The translations under genes and the position numbers were made by a program. A stretch of DNA of 5,302 bases, from positions 1 through 5,302 of the forward strand of contig JAFRQN010000214.1 in assembly GCA_017428585.1 (NCBI GenBank). Direction: 5' to 3'. The notes under the pieces are model-generated. The model ran no database searches. It worked only from the letters and a program-made list of their open reading frames with translations, and was not told the DNA's origin. Source of the stretch: Bacteroidota bacterium. Its GTDB lineage: Bacteria > Bacteroidota > Ignavibacteria > Kapaibacteriales > UBA2268. This document shows, one piece after another, positions 1 through 5,302 of this stretch (position 1 is its first letter; every line of letters begins with the position of its first letter).

Positions 1-43
1 ATATAAAATTTTTAACAACAAAATATTTTATTGTCAAAAAATA

Positions 44-2908
44 ATGCAAGAAAACAACGCAAAAAACACAACTCCGAAAAAAATTGTTTTAATAGATGGA
101 ATGTCTGTAATTTATCGTTCTTATTATGGATTGCAGCAAACAAATTTATCTAATAGAAAAAATGAACCAACAGGTGCTATTTATGGGTTCATCAATACCC
201 TTTTTACTATATTAAATGCTTATCCTACACAATATATGATCGCTGCATTTGACTGCCATGAACCTACATTCAGACATAAGATCTTCCCTGATTATAAGGC
301 AAATAGACAAAAAACACCTGATGATTTATTGCCGCAGATTGATGCAATAAAAACATTTTTGGATTTGGTGGGAATAAAAAGGATAGAACTCCCTGGTTTT
401 GAAGCTGATGATATTATAGGTACACTTGCAAAAAAACTTGCATCTGAAAATACAAAAGTTTTCTGTGTTACAGGCGATAAAGACTTATTTCAATTAATTG
501 ACAATAATATAAATATAGTACGGCATAAACATACAAATTCTGGCTATGATACAATAGATGAAGAAGGTGTACAAAAAAAATTATCTATTTCCTCTAAACA
601 GGTTATAGACTATTTAGCATTGTCAGGCGATTCATCAGATAATGTACCTGGAGTAAAAGGAATTGGAGAAAAAACAGCAAAAAGTCTGCTGCAGGAATTT
701 AATTCTATTGACAATATATATAATTATATTGAATCAAATCCTGAGGCTTCAAAACTCAAGCCAAGCGTCAAACAAAAGCTGATAAACGACAAAGAATCTG
801 CTATTCTTTCAAAACAATTAGTAACTATAAATACTAATGTAGAATTAGATATTAACAATATAGATGATATTAAAATAAGCGAAGGCAATTATTTAGAATT
901 GTTTTTGTTTTTTAAGAAATACAGTCTCGCTTCACTGCAATATAAATGGATTCCTGAAGATATACTTATTGATATAAGAAACAACAAGCAAAATATATTG
1001 GAAGAAAAAGATGAATCTGCTAAAATTAATATTAATTATGAATTTGCAGACTTAGATAACATCCAAACTATTGTTGACAATTTATTAAAATCAGAATTAA
1101 TTGCTATAGAAATTGAAACGGATACAAACAATAGAAATACATGCAATATAACTGGTGTTGCAATAACAGATGCAAATCAAAAAGTATATTATTTTGACAT
1201 AAAAAATAATACTATTAACAATAACAACAGCAATAATAAACCAGTCAATAATCTTTCGTTGTTTGATGAAATAGATGATGAAGGCGATACAGAAAATAAC
1301 AATTCATTCTTAAAAAAAGATATTCCATTCATGTTGGAGAAACTAAAAGCATTGTTTGAATCCAAAAATGTAAAAAAGTGCGGTTATGACCTTAAAAATA
1401 CTGCTTTTTTACTAAAACGATACAATATAGAACTTCAAAATATAGATTTTGATATAATGCTGTCGGAATATATTCTTGAATCTGAACGTGAAACAGCATT
1501 ATCTTTTATTTCTCAAAGATATTTAAACTATGTTCCAAAATATATTGACAAAGTAAAAAAAGCAAAACCTCAGGAAATATCTCATAATGATATTATAGCA
1601 GCATCCGCTGAATCTGTTTTAATTTACTATAACCTATATGAAATACTAAAAAATGAATTAAATAAAAATGATTTAAATTATATCTTTAATGAAATAGAAA
1701 TGCCATTGATAAAAGTATTAATGGACATGGAAATAACTGGAATAAGAATAGATACTAATCTATTTTTGGAACTTAATACCAAAACATCACAACTTATAGC
1801 GGAAATCAAAAAAGAAATATATAATTATGCTGGAGAAGAATTTAATATAGATTCACCTAAACAATTAAGCAGTATATTGTTTGACAAGCTGCAGCTGCCA
1901 ACTTATAATAACAAAAAGAATAAAACAGGCAGTTACAGTACTGCTTTTGAGGTTTTACAGGAATTGGAACATGAATTTCCTATTGTAAAAGAAATAATAA
2001 CTTACAAGAAATTGGTTAAACTTCAGACTACATATATTGAAACACTGCCTATTTTTGCCAAAGAAGCAAATGATGATAAAATACATACTACCTATAAACA
2101 AGCAGTTGCATCTACAGGACGTCTCACCTCTATTGAGCCGAATTTACAAAATATTCCTATTCGTACAGACTTAGGTCGTGAATTACGAAAAGGATTTATT
2201 CCTAAATACGATTATTTACTATCGGCAGACTATTCCCAAATTGAACTTCGTGTAATGGCATACTTATGTAATGACAATCATTTAATCGAAGCTTTTAAAT
2301 CAGGTCAAGATGTTCATAAAACAACTGCTGCCAAGATATTTGATCAGCCGATTGAGAATATAACATCAGAAATGCGAAGTACAGCCAAGACAGTAAATTT
2401 TGGAATAATGTATGGAATGGAAGCATTTGGATTATCACAAAGATTAGGAATTTCAAGAAACAATGCAGCAGAATTAATAACAAATTATTTTGAAAGATTT
2501 CCCAACATTAAGAATTATATAGACAACACAATAGAATTTGTTCAGAAAAATGGATATGCTAAAACCATAACAGGCAGAAGACGATATTTTACAGATATCA
2601 ATAATAAAAATAGAAATATCAGAATGGCAGCAGAACGTGCAGCAGTAAATATGCCAGTACAAGGAACAGCTTCTGATATGATTAAAATTGCTATGATTAA
2701 TGTATATAAGGAATTTATAAAGAATAATCTAAAATCTAAAATGATACTACAAATCCATGATGAATTGGTATTTGACGTTGCAGCCGATGAACTGGAAATT
2801 GTTAAAAATATAGTATACCAACAGATGACAAACAGCTTCTCTTTAGGTGAAGTACCTATTGATGTACATATTAGTTATGGAAAAACATGGTTCGAAGCTC
2901 ATGACTAA
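44..2908 (+). CDS. polA: DNA polymerase I (5' nuclease + degenerate exonuclease + polymerase), full length
   Basis: This cytoplasmic enzyme fills repair gaps and replaces RNA primers of Okazaki fragments. Residues about 11-300 are the 5' nuclease: D18 in VLIDG, AAFD70, E120-ADD, TGD145KD and GD196SSD199N are all present, followed by a helix-hairpin-helix (VPGVKGIGEKTA, 201-212). Residues about 330-540 match the 3'-5' exonuclease fold, but its metal-binding residues are mostly replaced, so proofreading is probably lost. Residues about 549-954 are the polymerase: TGRL (691-694), motif A with D729 (DYSQIE), O-helix R778, K782, F786 and Y790, and motif C H905-D906-E907. At 954 aa it is slightly longer than the E. 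coli protein (928), partly from an Asn-rich acidic insert at 388-420. ATG 44 is chosen because it lies just before the first conserved strand; the frame is open upstream to the window edge but has no other start codon. No clear Shine-Dalgarno precedes it. Confidence 0.97.
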   Translation: MQENNAKNTTPKKIVLIDGMSVIYRSYYGLQQTNLSNRKNEPTGAIYGFINTLFTILNAYPTQYMIAAFDCHEPTFRHKIFPDYKANRQKTPDDLLPQIDAIKTFLDLVGIKRIELPGFEADDIIGTLAKKLASENTKVFCVTGDKDLFQLIDNNINIVRHKHTNSGYDTIDEEGVQKKLSISSKQVIDYLALSGDSSDNVPGVKGIGEKTAKSLLQEFNSIDNIYNYIESNPEASKLKPSVKQKLINDKESAILSKQLVTINTNVELDINNIDDIKISEGNYLELFLFFKKYSLASLQYKWIPEDILIDIRNNKQNILEEKDESAKININYEFADLDNIQTIVDNLLKSELIAIEIETDTNNRNTCNITGVAITDANQKVYYFDIKNNTINNNNSNNKPVNNLSLFDEIDDEGDTENNNSFLKKDIPFMLEKLKALFESKNVKKCGYDLKNTAFLLKRYNIELQNIDFDIMLSEYILESERETALSFISQRYLNYVPKYIDKVKKAKPQEISHNDIIAASAESVLIYYNLYEILKNELNKNDLNYIFNEIEMPLIKVLMDMEITGIRIDTNLFLELNTKTSQLIAEIKKEIYNYAGEEFNIDSPKQLSSILFDKLQLPTYNNKKNKTGSYSTAFEVLQELEHEFPIVKEIITYKKLVKLQTTYIETLPIFAKEANDDKIHTTYKQAVASTGRLTSIEPNLQNIPIRTDLGRELRKGFIPKYDYLLSADYSQIELRVMAYLCNDNHLIEAFKSGQDVHKTTAAKIFDQPIENITSEMRSTAKTVNFGIMYGMEAFGLSQRLGISRNNAAELITNYFERFPNIKNYIDNTIEFVQKNGYAKTITGRRRYFTDINNKNRNIRMAAERAAVNMPVQGTASDMIKIAMINVYKEFIKNNLKSKMILQIHDELVFDVAADELEIVKNIVYQQMTNSFSLGEVPIDVHISYGKTWFEAHD

Positions 2909-2943
2909 TAATCTATTATTTTTCAAATATTATAAATATGTTA

Positions 2944-2962
2944 ATAAATTAAATTAATTTAT
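2944..2962. repeat. A/T-only inverted repeat in the polA-kbl gap
   Basis: ATAAATTAA and TTAATTTAT are perfect 9-bp arms around a single A. It lies 36 bp after the polA stop. It could be an operator-like palindrome, but in DNA of this composition such repeats also arise by chance, and no T-run follows to make it a terminator. Confidence 0.3.
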
Positions 2963-3007
2963 ATGATAAAATAAATAAAAAATATAATCATATATTAGTT
3001 TTTTTTT
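2960..3007 (+). terminator. Weak candidate terminator after polA
   Basis: A run of nine T (2999-3007) follows two mutually exclusive weak hairpins. One is AATATA/TATATT (2981-2986 with 2991-2996, 4-nt loop). The other is TATATGAT/ATCATATA (2960-2967 with 2987-2994, 19-nt loop). Both stems are almost entirely A-U, so termination strength is doubtful. The position, between the polA stop and kbl, is what one would expect if the genes are transcribed separately. Confidence 0.35.
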
Positions 3008-3060
3008 GTAATTTTGTATTAATAATTAATGAAACAAATCTTAAATTAAAAAATTTAAAT

Positions 3061-3065
3061 AAAGG
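3061..3065 (+). promoter_or_regulatory. Ribosome binding site of kbl (AAAGG)
   Basis: AAAGG sits 7 nt before ATG 3073, an optimal distance, in an otherwise nearly G-free leader. It supports this start codon over the internal Met at residue 5. By contrast polA has no comparable site. Confidence 0.75.
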
Positions 3066-3072
3066 TACAACA

Positions 3073-4320
3073 ATGTTTGGAAAAATGAAAGATTATCTTG
3101 TAAAAGAATTACAAGATTTAAAAGATCAAAATTTATACAAATATGAACGTATAATTGAAAGTCCTCAATCTGCAGAAGTATTAGTAAAAGGCAAAAAAGT
3201 ATTAAATTTCTGTGCTAATAACTATCTCGGATTATCTTCAAATCCAGAATTGATTGAAGCAGCACATAAAGAAATAGATCACCGCGGCTACGGATTATCT
3301 TCTGTTAGATTTATTTGCGGTACACAAGATATTCATAAAGAATTAGAAAAAAAATTAGCAGAATTCTTGGGCATGGAAGACGCTATTCTATTCTCTTCAT
3401 GTTTCGATGCTAACGGAGCTGCTTTTGAACCTTTATTTACTCATGATGATGCTATTATTACTGATGCTTTAAATCATGCTTCTATTATTGATGGTATCAG
3501 ATTATGCAAGGCTCAAAGATGGGTTTATAAACACAGCGATATGCGTGATGTAGAAGAACAAGATCCTTCTACTGGAAAGAACTTAAAAGGTTTGGAACGC
3601 TGCTTAAAAGAAGCTGTTGCTGCTAATTGTCGTTTCAAAGTAATCGCTACTGATAGTGTATTCTCTATGGACGGCGATATTGCTAAATTAAGAGATATAT
3701 GTGATTTAGCTGATAAATATGATGCTTTAGTTATGATCGACGAAAGTCATTCAAGTGGTTTTATGGGCAAACACGGACGTGGTACTCATGAATACTATGA
3801 TGTAATGGATAGAGTTGATATTATTACTACAACATTTGGCAAAGCTCTCGGCGGTGCAAGCGGTGGATGTATTGCATCTCACAAACCTATCGTTGACTGG
3901 ATGCGTAACAAGGCAAGACCTTATTTATTCTCTAATACTGTACCACCTTCAGTTGTAGGTGCTACATTAAAATGTCTTGAAATATTAACTAAGACTACTG
4001 CTTTACGCGACAAGCTTGAAGCTAATACTAAGAGATTTAGAAAAGAAATGACTGAAGCTGGATTTGATATCATTCCAGGTGAACATCCAATCACTCCTAT
4101 TATGTTTGGAAAATATGAAAATTGCTCAGAATTAGCAGTTAAATTTGCTAATAGAATGTTAGAAGAAGGTGTATATGTTACTCCATTCTCTTATCCTGTA
4201 GTACCAAAAGGAAAGGATAGAATCAGAGTACAAATCTCTGCTTCTCACAGCGATGAAAACTTAACAACTGCTATCGAAGCATTTAAGAAAATTGGACGCG
4301 AATTAAATATGATAAAATAG
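3073..4320 (+). CDS. kbl: Glycine C-acetyltransferase (2-amino-3-ketobutyrate CoA ligase)
   Basis: This cytoplasmic PLP enzyme of the alpha-oxoamine synthase family converts 2-amino-3-oxobutyrate and CoA to glycine and acetyl-CoA, the second step of threonine breakdown through threonine dehydrogenase. Visible signatures are NFCANNYLGL (45-54), SVRFICGTQ (77-85), DALNHASIIDG (131-141, with the ring-stacking H135), the cofactor Asp in IDESH (D223, H226), the PLP Schiff-base lysine K257 in TFGKALGGASGG, PYLFSN (283-288) and RIRVQISA with R385. SVRFICGTQ and near-identity of long blocks to E. coli Kbl favour Kbl over BioF or 5-aminolevulinate synthase. The protein has 415 aa against 398 in E. coli; most of the difference is an insert near residues 159-172. 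The gene stands alone: no tdh is adjacent and a strong terminator follows. Its codons include more GCT and C-ending triplets than polA, which may reflect high expression (inference). Confidence 0.96.
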   Translation: MFGKMKDYLVKELQDLKDQNLYKYERIIESPQSAEVLVKGKKVLNFCANNYLGLSSNPELIEAAHKEIDHRGYGLSSVRFICGTQDIHKELEKKLAEFLGMEDAILFSSCFDANGAAFEPLFTHDDAIITDALNHASIIDGIRLCKAQRWVYKHSDMRDVEEQDPSTGKNLKGLERCLKEAVAANCRFKVIATDSVFSMDGDIAKLRDICDLADKYDALVMIDESHSSGFMGKHGRGTHEYYDVMDRVDIITTTFGKALGGASGGCIASHKPIVDWMRNKARPYLFSNTVPPSVVGATLKCLEILTKTTALRDKLEANTKRFRKEMTEAGFDIIPGEHPITPIMFGKYENCSELAVKFANRMLEEGVYVTPFSYPVVPKGKDRIRVQISASHSDENLTTAIEAFKKIGRELNMIK

Positions 4321-4376
4321 AACTTTTGCTATAAATAAAAATACATATAAATAATAAATTTGTGTTTTTTTCATAG

Positions 4377-4408
4377 AACTCCTACTTGTGTTGTGTAGGA
4401 GTTTTTTT
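4377..4408 (+). terminator. Intrinsic terminator of kbl
   Basis: A perfect 9-bp stem, AACTCCTAC (4377-4385) with GTAGGAGTT (4395-4403), encloses a 9-nt loop and leads into seven T (4402-4408, the first two shared with the stem). It begins 57 bp after the kbl stop. The opposite strand lacks a T-run after the stem, so it acts for plus-strand transcripts. Confidence 0.9.
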
Positions 4409-4416
4409 ATATGTTT

Positions 4417-4451
4417 ATTATATTAATTATATTAATTATATTAATTATATT
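4417..4451. repeat. 9-bp tandem repeat (ATTATATTA), about 3.9 copies
   Basis: Three perfect head-to-tail copies of ATTATATTA (4417-4425, 4426-4434, 4435-4443) are followed by an eight-base partial copy. The array is all A/T and lies between the kbl terminator and the tRNA terminator. Such short arrays change copy number by replication slippage; no function is evident. Confidence 0.85.
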
Positions 4452-4464
4452 TTTCACAAAAAGC

Positions 4465-4502
4465 AAAAAAAAAAGAAACTCTAAAAGAGTTTCTTTTTTT
4501 TT
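4465..4502 (-). terminator. Terminator of the tRNA-Asn gene, likely active in both directions
   Basis: The core stem GAAACTC (4475-4481) with GAGTTTC (4487-4493) has a 5-nt loop and is flanked by ten A on the left and nine T on the right. Read on the minus strand it starts at the 3' end of the tRNA and ends in ten T, as expected for a tRNA terminator. On the plus strand the hairpin is followed by T9, so it would also stop any read-through from kbl. Confidence 0.85.
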
Positions 4503-4503
4503 G

Positions 4504-4577
4504 CTCCTGAGGAGGGACTTGAACCCCCGACCCTCTGATTAACAGTCAGATGCTCTAACCAGCTGAGCTACTCAGGA
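4504..4577 (-). tRNA. tRNA-Asn (anticodon GTT)
   Basis: The minus strand folds into a complete 74-nt cloverleaf. The acceptor arms TCCTGAG and CTCAGGA pair fully (7 bp). The D-stem is GCTC/GAGC with GG in its loop. The anticodon stem TCTGA/TCAGA encloses CTGTTAA, giving anticodon GTT (plus-strand 4541-4543), which reads Asn codons AAC and AAU. The variable loop is GGGTC, and the T-arm is GGGGG-TTCAAGT-CCCTC with one G-U pair. The discriminator base is G. The 3' CCA is not encoded (the next bases are CAA), so it must be added by tRNA nucleotidyltransferase. The gene is far more G+C-rich than its surroundings, as usual for a tRNA in a low-GC genome. Confidence 0.98.
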
Positions 4578-4623
4578 ATCAAACTAATTTATTTTATGCG
4601 TCTCACAAAAAGGAGCGTTTTTA

Positions 4624-4653
4624 TATATACAAACTTAATACTTTTTTTATTAA
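4624..4653 (-). promoter_or_regulatory. Candidate promoter for tRNA-Asn
   Basis: On the minus strand TTAATA (4653-4648) and TATATA (4629-4624) are separated by 18 bp and lie about 46 bp upstream of the mature tRNA 5' end, a reasonable leader length. Each box matches 4 of 6 consensus bases, which is weak evidence in DNA this A/T-rich. A perfect TATAAT at 4695-4690 is an alternative -10 but lacks a -35 and would give a leader of about 100 nt. Confidence 0.3.
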
Positions 4654-4700
4654 TAACCAAATTTTTTCTATTTTAGTTGTTTTTTTCTTATTATATCCTT

Positions 4701-5302
4701 TTATTTATTCTTTTCTACTTCCTCTGCTTCATCTTCTGTTAATCCATATAATTCATATATCATGTTATTTATTTTTGCTTCAAGTTCTGTTGTATCTTCA
4801 TTATTTTTCTTTTTGTCTTGTATCTCATATACTAATTTCTTGAATTTTTCATCTTCTTCATCAGATACATCTTTTATAAATACGGTTTCCATATATGTTT
4901 TTAGTGCTCGTTTTACCTGACCGATAGTAACAACAGAGTCATTAAAATAATAATTAAATAAATTTGAATTAAAAAACGCTGTTAAATATCCAAGATTATT
5001 TCCTGTAATTATATAAATAGTTTGAATATCCATAAAATAATTATTATCTAAATAAAAATTACTTAGTCTATTATTCATCTCTGGATATATTATTTTTTCT
5101 TTATCAAATTCCTTATAATATGGTATATTATCCTGTGTTTCAAACCATTTATTAGTTGTTTTTTTTCTGCTTCCTTTTTCCCCTGTTTGTTCTATACTTT
5201 TTCCAAAAGAAACTAAATATTCTTTTAGAGAAGGATAGTCTTCTATTTCTAATTTTTTTGCAGGAAATATAGATATTAAATATAAGTTTTTATATTCTAT
5301 AC
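4701..5302 (-). CDS. Type IIG restriction-modification enzyme (Eco57I/TaqI-like), C-terminal part only
   Basis: The frame is open from the window's right edge to TAA at 4703-4701, so only the last 199 residues are visible and the start lies outside. Numbering from the first whole residue, the fragment shows IFPAKKLEIEDYPSLKEYL (11-29), KWFETQDNIPYY (51-62), KIIYPE (69-74), an ITGNNLGYLTAFFNSNLFNYYF-like block (98-119) and IYELYGLTEDE (181-191). This order is typical of the TaqI-like C-terminal specificity domain found in single-chain enzymes that join an adenine methylase, a target-recognition domain and often a nuclease. The function inferred is recognition of the DNA target; the methylase and any nuclease motifs cannot be seen. 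ATG at 5078 is internal (residue 75), because the domain continues in frame upstream of it. The Lys/Glu-rich tail is usual for the family. An eight-A tract (5166-5159) lies in the coding strand. It could also be a methylase-only relative or an already truncated gene. Confidence 0.85.
   Translation of the reverse strand, partial: IEYKNLYLISIFPAKKLEIEDYPSLKEYLVSFGKSIEQTGEKGSRKKTTNKWFETQDNIPYYKEFDKEKIIYPEMNNRLSNFYLDNNYFMDIQTIYIITGNNLGYLTAFFNSNLFNYYFNDSVVTIGQVKRALKTYMETVFIKDVSDEEDEKFKKLVYEIQDKKKNNEDTTELEAKINNMIYELYGLTEDEAEEVEKNK

Noticed and set aside
1..43. Longer N-terminus or clear promoter for polA
   Set aside because: The frame is open to position 2 but has no ATG, GTG or TTG in frame. TATAAA at 2-7 could be a -10, but its -35 region is outside the window, so it cannot be judged.
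2295..2662. Two overlapping minus-strand open frames of 62 codons inside polA
   Set aside because: They lie opposite the most conserved part of the polymerase domain, have low-complexity hydrophobic/Cys-rich translations and no ribosome binding site; they are antisense shadows.
2983..2988. Perfect TATAAT as a -10 box for kbl
   Set aside because: No recognisable -35 lies 16-18 bp upstream, and the box overlaps the candidate polA terminator. In nearly pure A/T DNA this hexamer is expected by chance.
2909..3072. Riboswitch or T-box upstream of kbl
   Set aside because: The 164-bp gap has almost no G or C, so it cannot hold the structured conserved cores of glycine riboswitches or T-boxes.
4504..4577. 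tRNA-Asn as an attachment site of an integrated element
   Set aside because: No partial copy of the tRNA 3' end and no integrase gene is visible in the window; the side of the tRNA that would carry an island holds kbl instead.
4611..4616. AAGGAG-like Shine-Dalgarno on the plus strand (AGGAGC, preceded by A)
   Set aside because: No ATG and no usable open frame follows on the plus strand within the next 80 bases, so it starts no gene.
4598..4622. Possible plus-strand hairpin GCG(T)CTC / GAGCGT followed by T5
   Set aside because: The stem needs a bulge and a G-U pair, and no plus-strand transcript is expected here because it lies beyond two terminators and the antisense of a tRNA.

Overview
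The window is a stretch of very A+T-rich bacterial chromosome. It carries two complete plus-strand housekeeping genes, one minus-strand tRNA gene and the 3' end of a minus-strand restriction-modification gene. The strong A/T bias of codons and intergenic DNA, standard use of TGG for Trp, and the gene complement fit a low-GC anaerobe. My best guess is a spirochaete of the genus Brachyspira, but this is recognition by composition and protein style, not proof; other low-GC bacteria remain possible.

Layout. Positions 44-2908 encode a full-length DNA polymerase I with 5' nuclease, 3'-5' exonuclease-like and polymerase domains. The 5' nuclease and polymerase motifs are intact, while the proofreading motifs are degenerate. 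A 164-bp A/T-only-like gap follows, with a weak hairpin plus a T9 run that may end polA transcription. Positions 3073-4320 encode glycine C-acetyltransferase (2-amino-3-ketobutyrate CoA ligase, Kbl), with a clear ribosome binding site and a strong intrinsic terminator at 4377-4408. The usual partner gene tdh is not next to it here. A 9-bp tandem repeat and a second, two-way hairpin (4465-4502) follow. The second hairpin lies directly at the 3' end of a minus-strand tRNA-Asn(GTT) gene (4504-4577).

At the right edge, a minus-strand reading frame runs from the window end to its stop at 4701. It shows the C-terminal target-recognition part of a type IIG (Eco57I/TaqI-like) restriction-modification enzyme. 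An ATG at 5078 could be mistaken for its start but is internal.

The genes do not form one pathway. PolA serves DNA repair and Okazaki fragment maturation, Kbl serves threonine/glycine metabolism, and the tRNA serves translation. The restriction-modification gene is the only accessory element visible. No gene-free stretch exceeds 300 bases. I see no convincing sign of a wholly new system in this window; the most notable points are the decayed proofreading site of PolA and the truncated view of the restriction enzyme.
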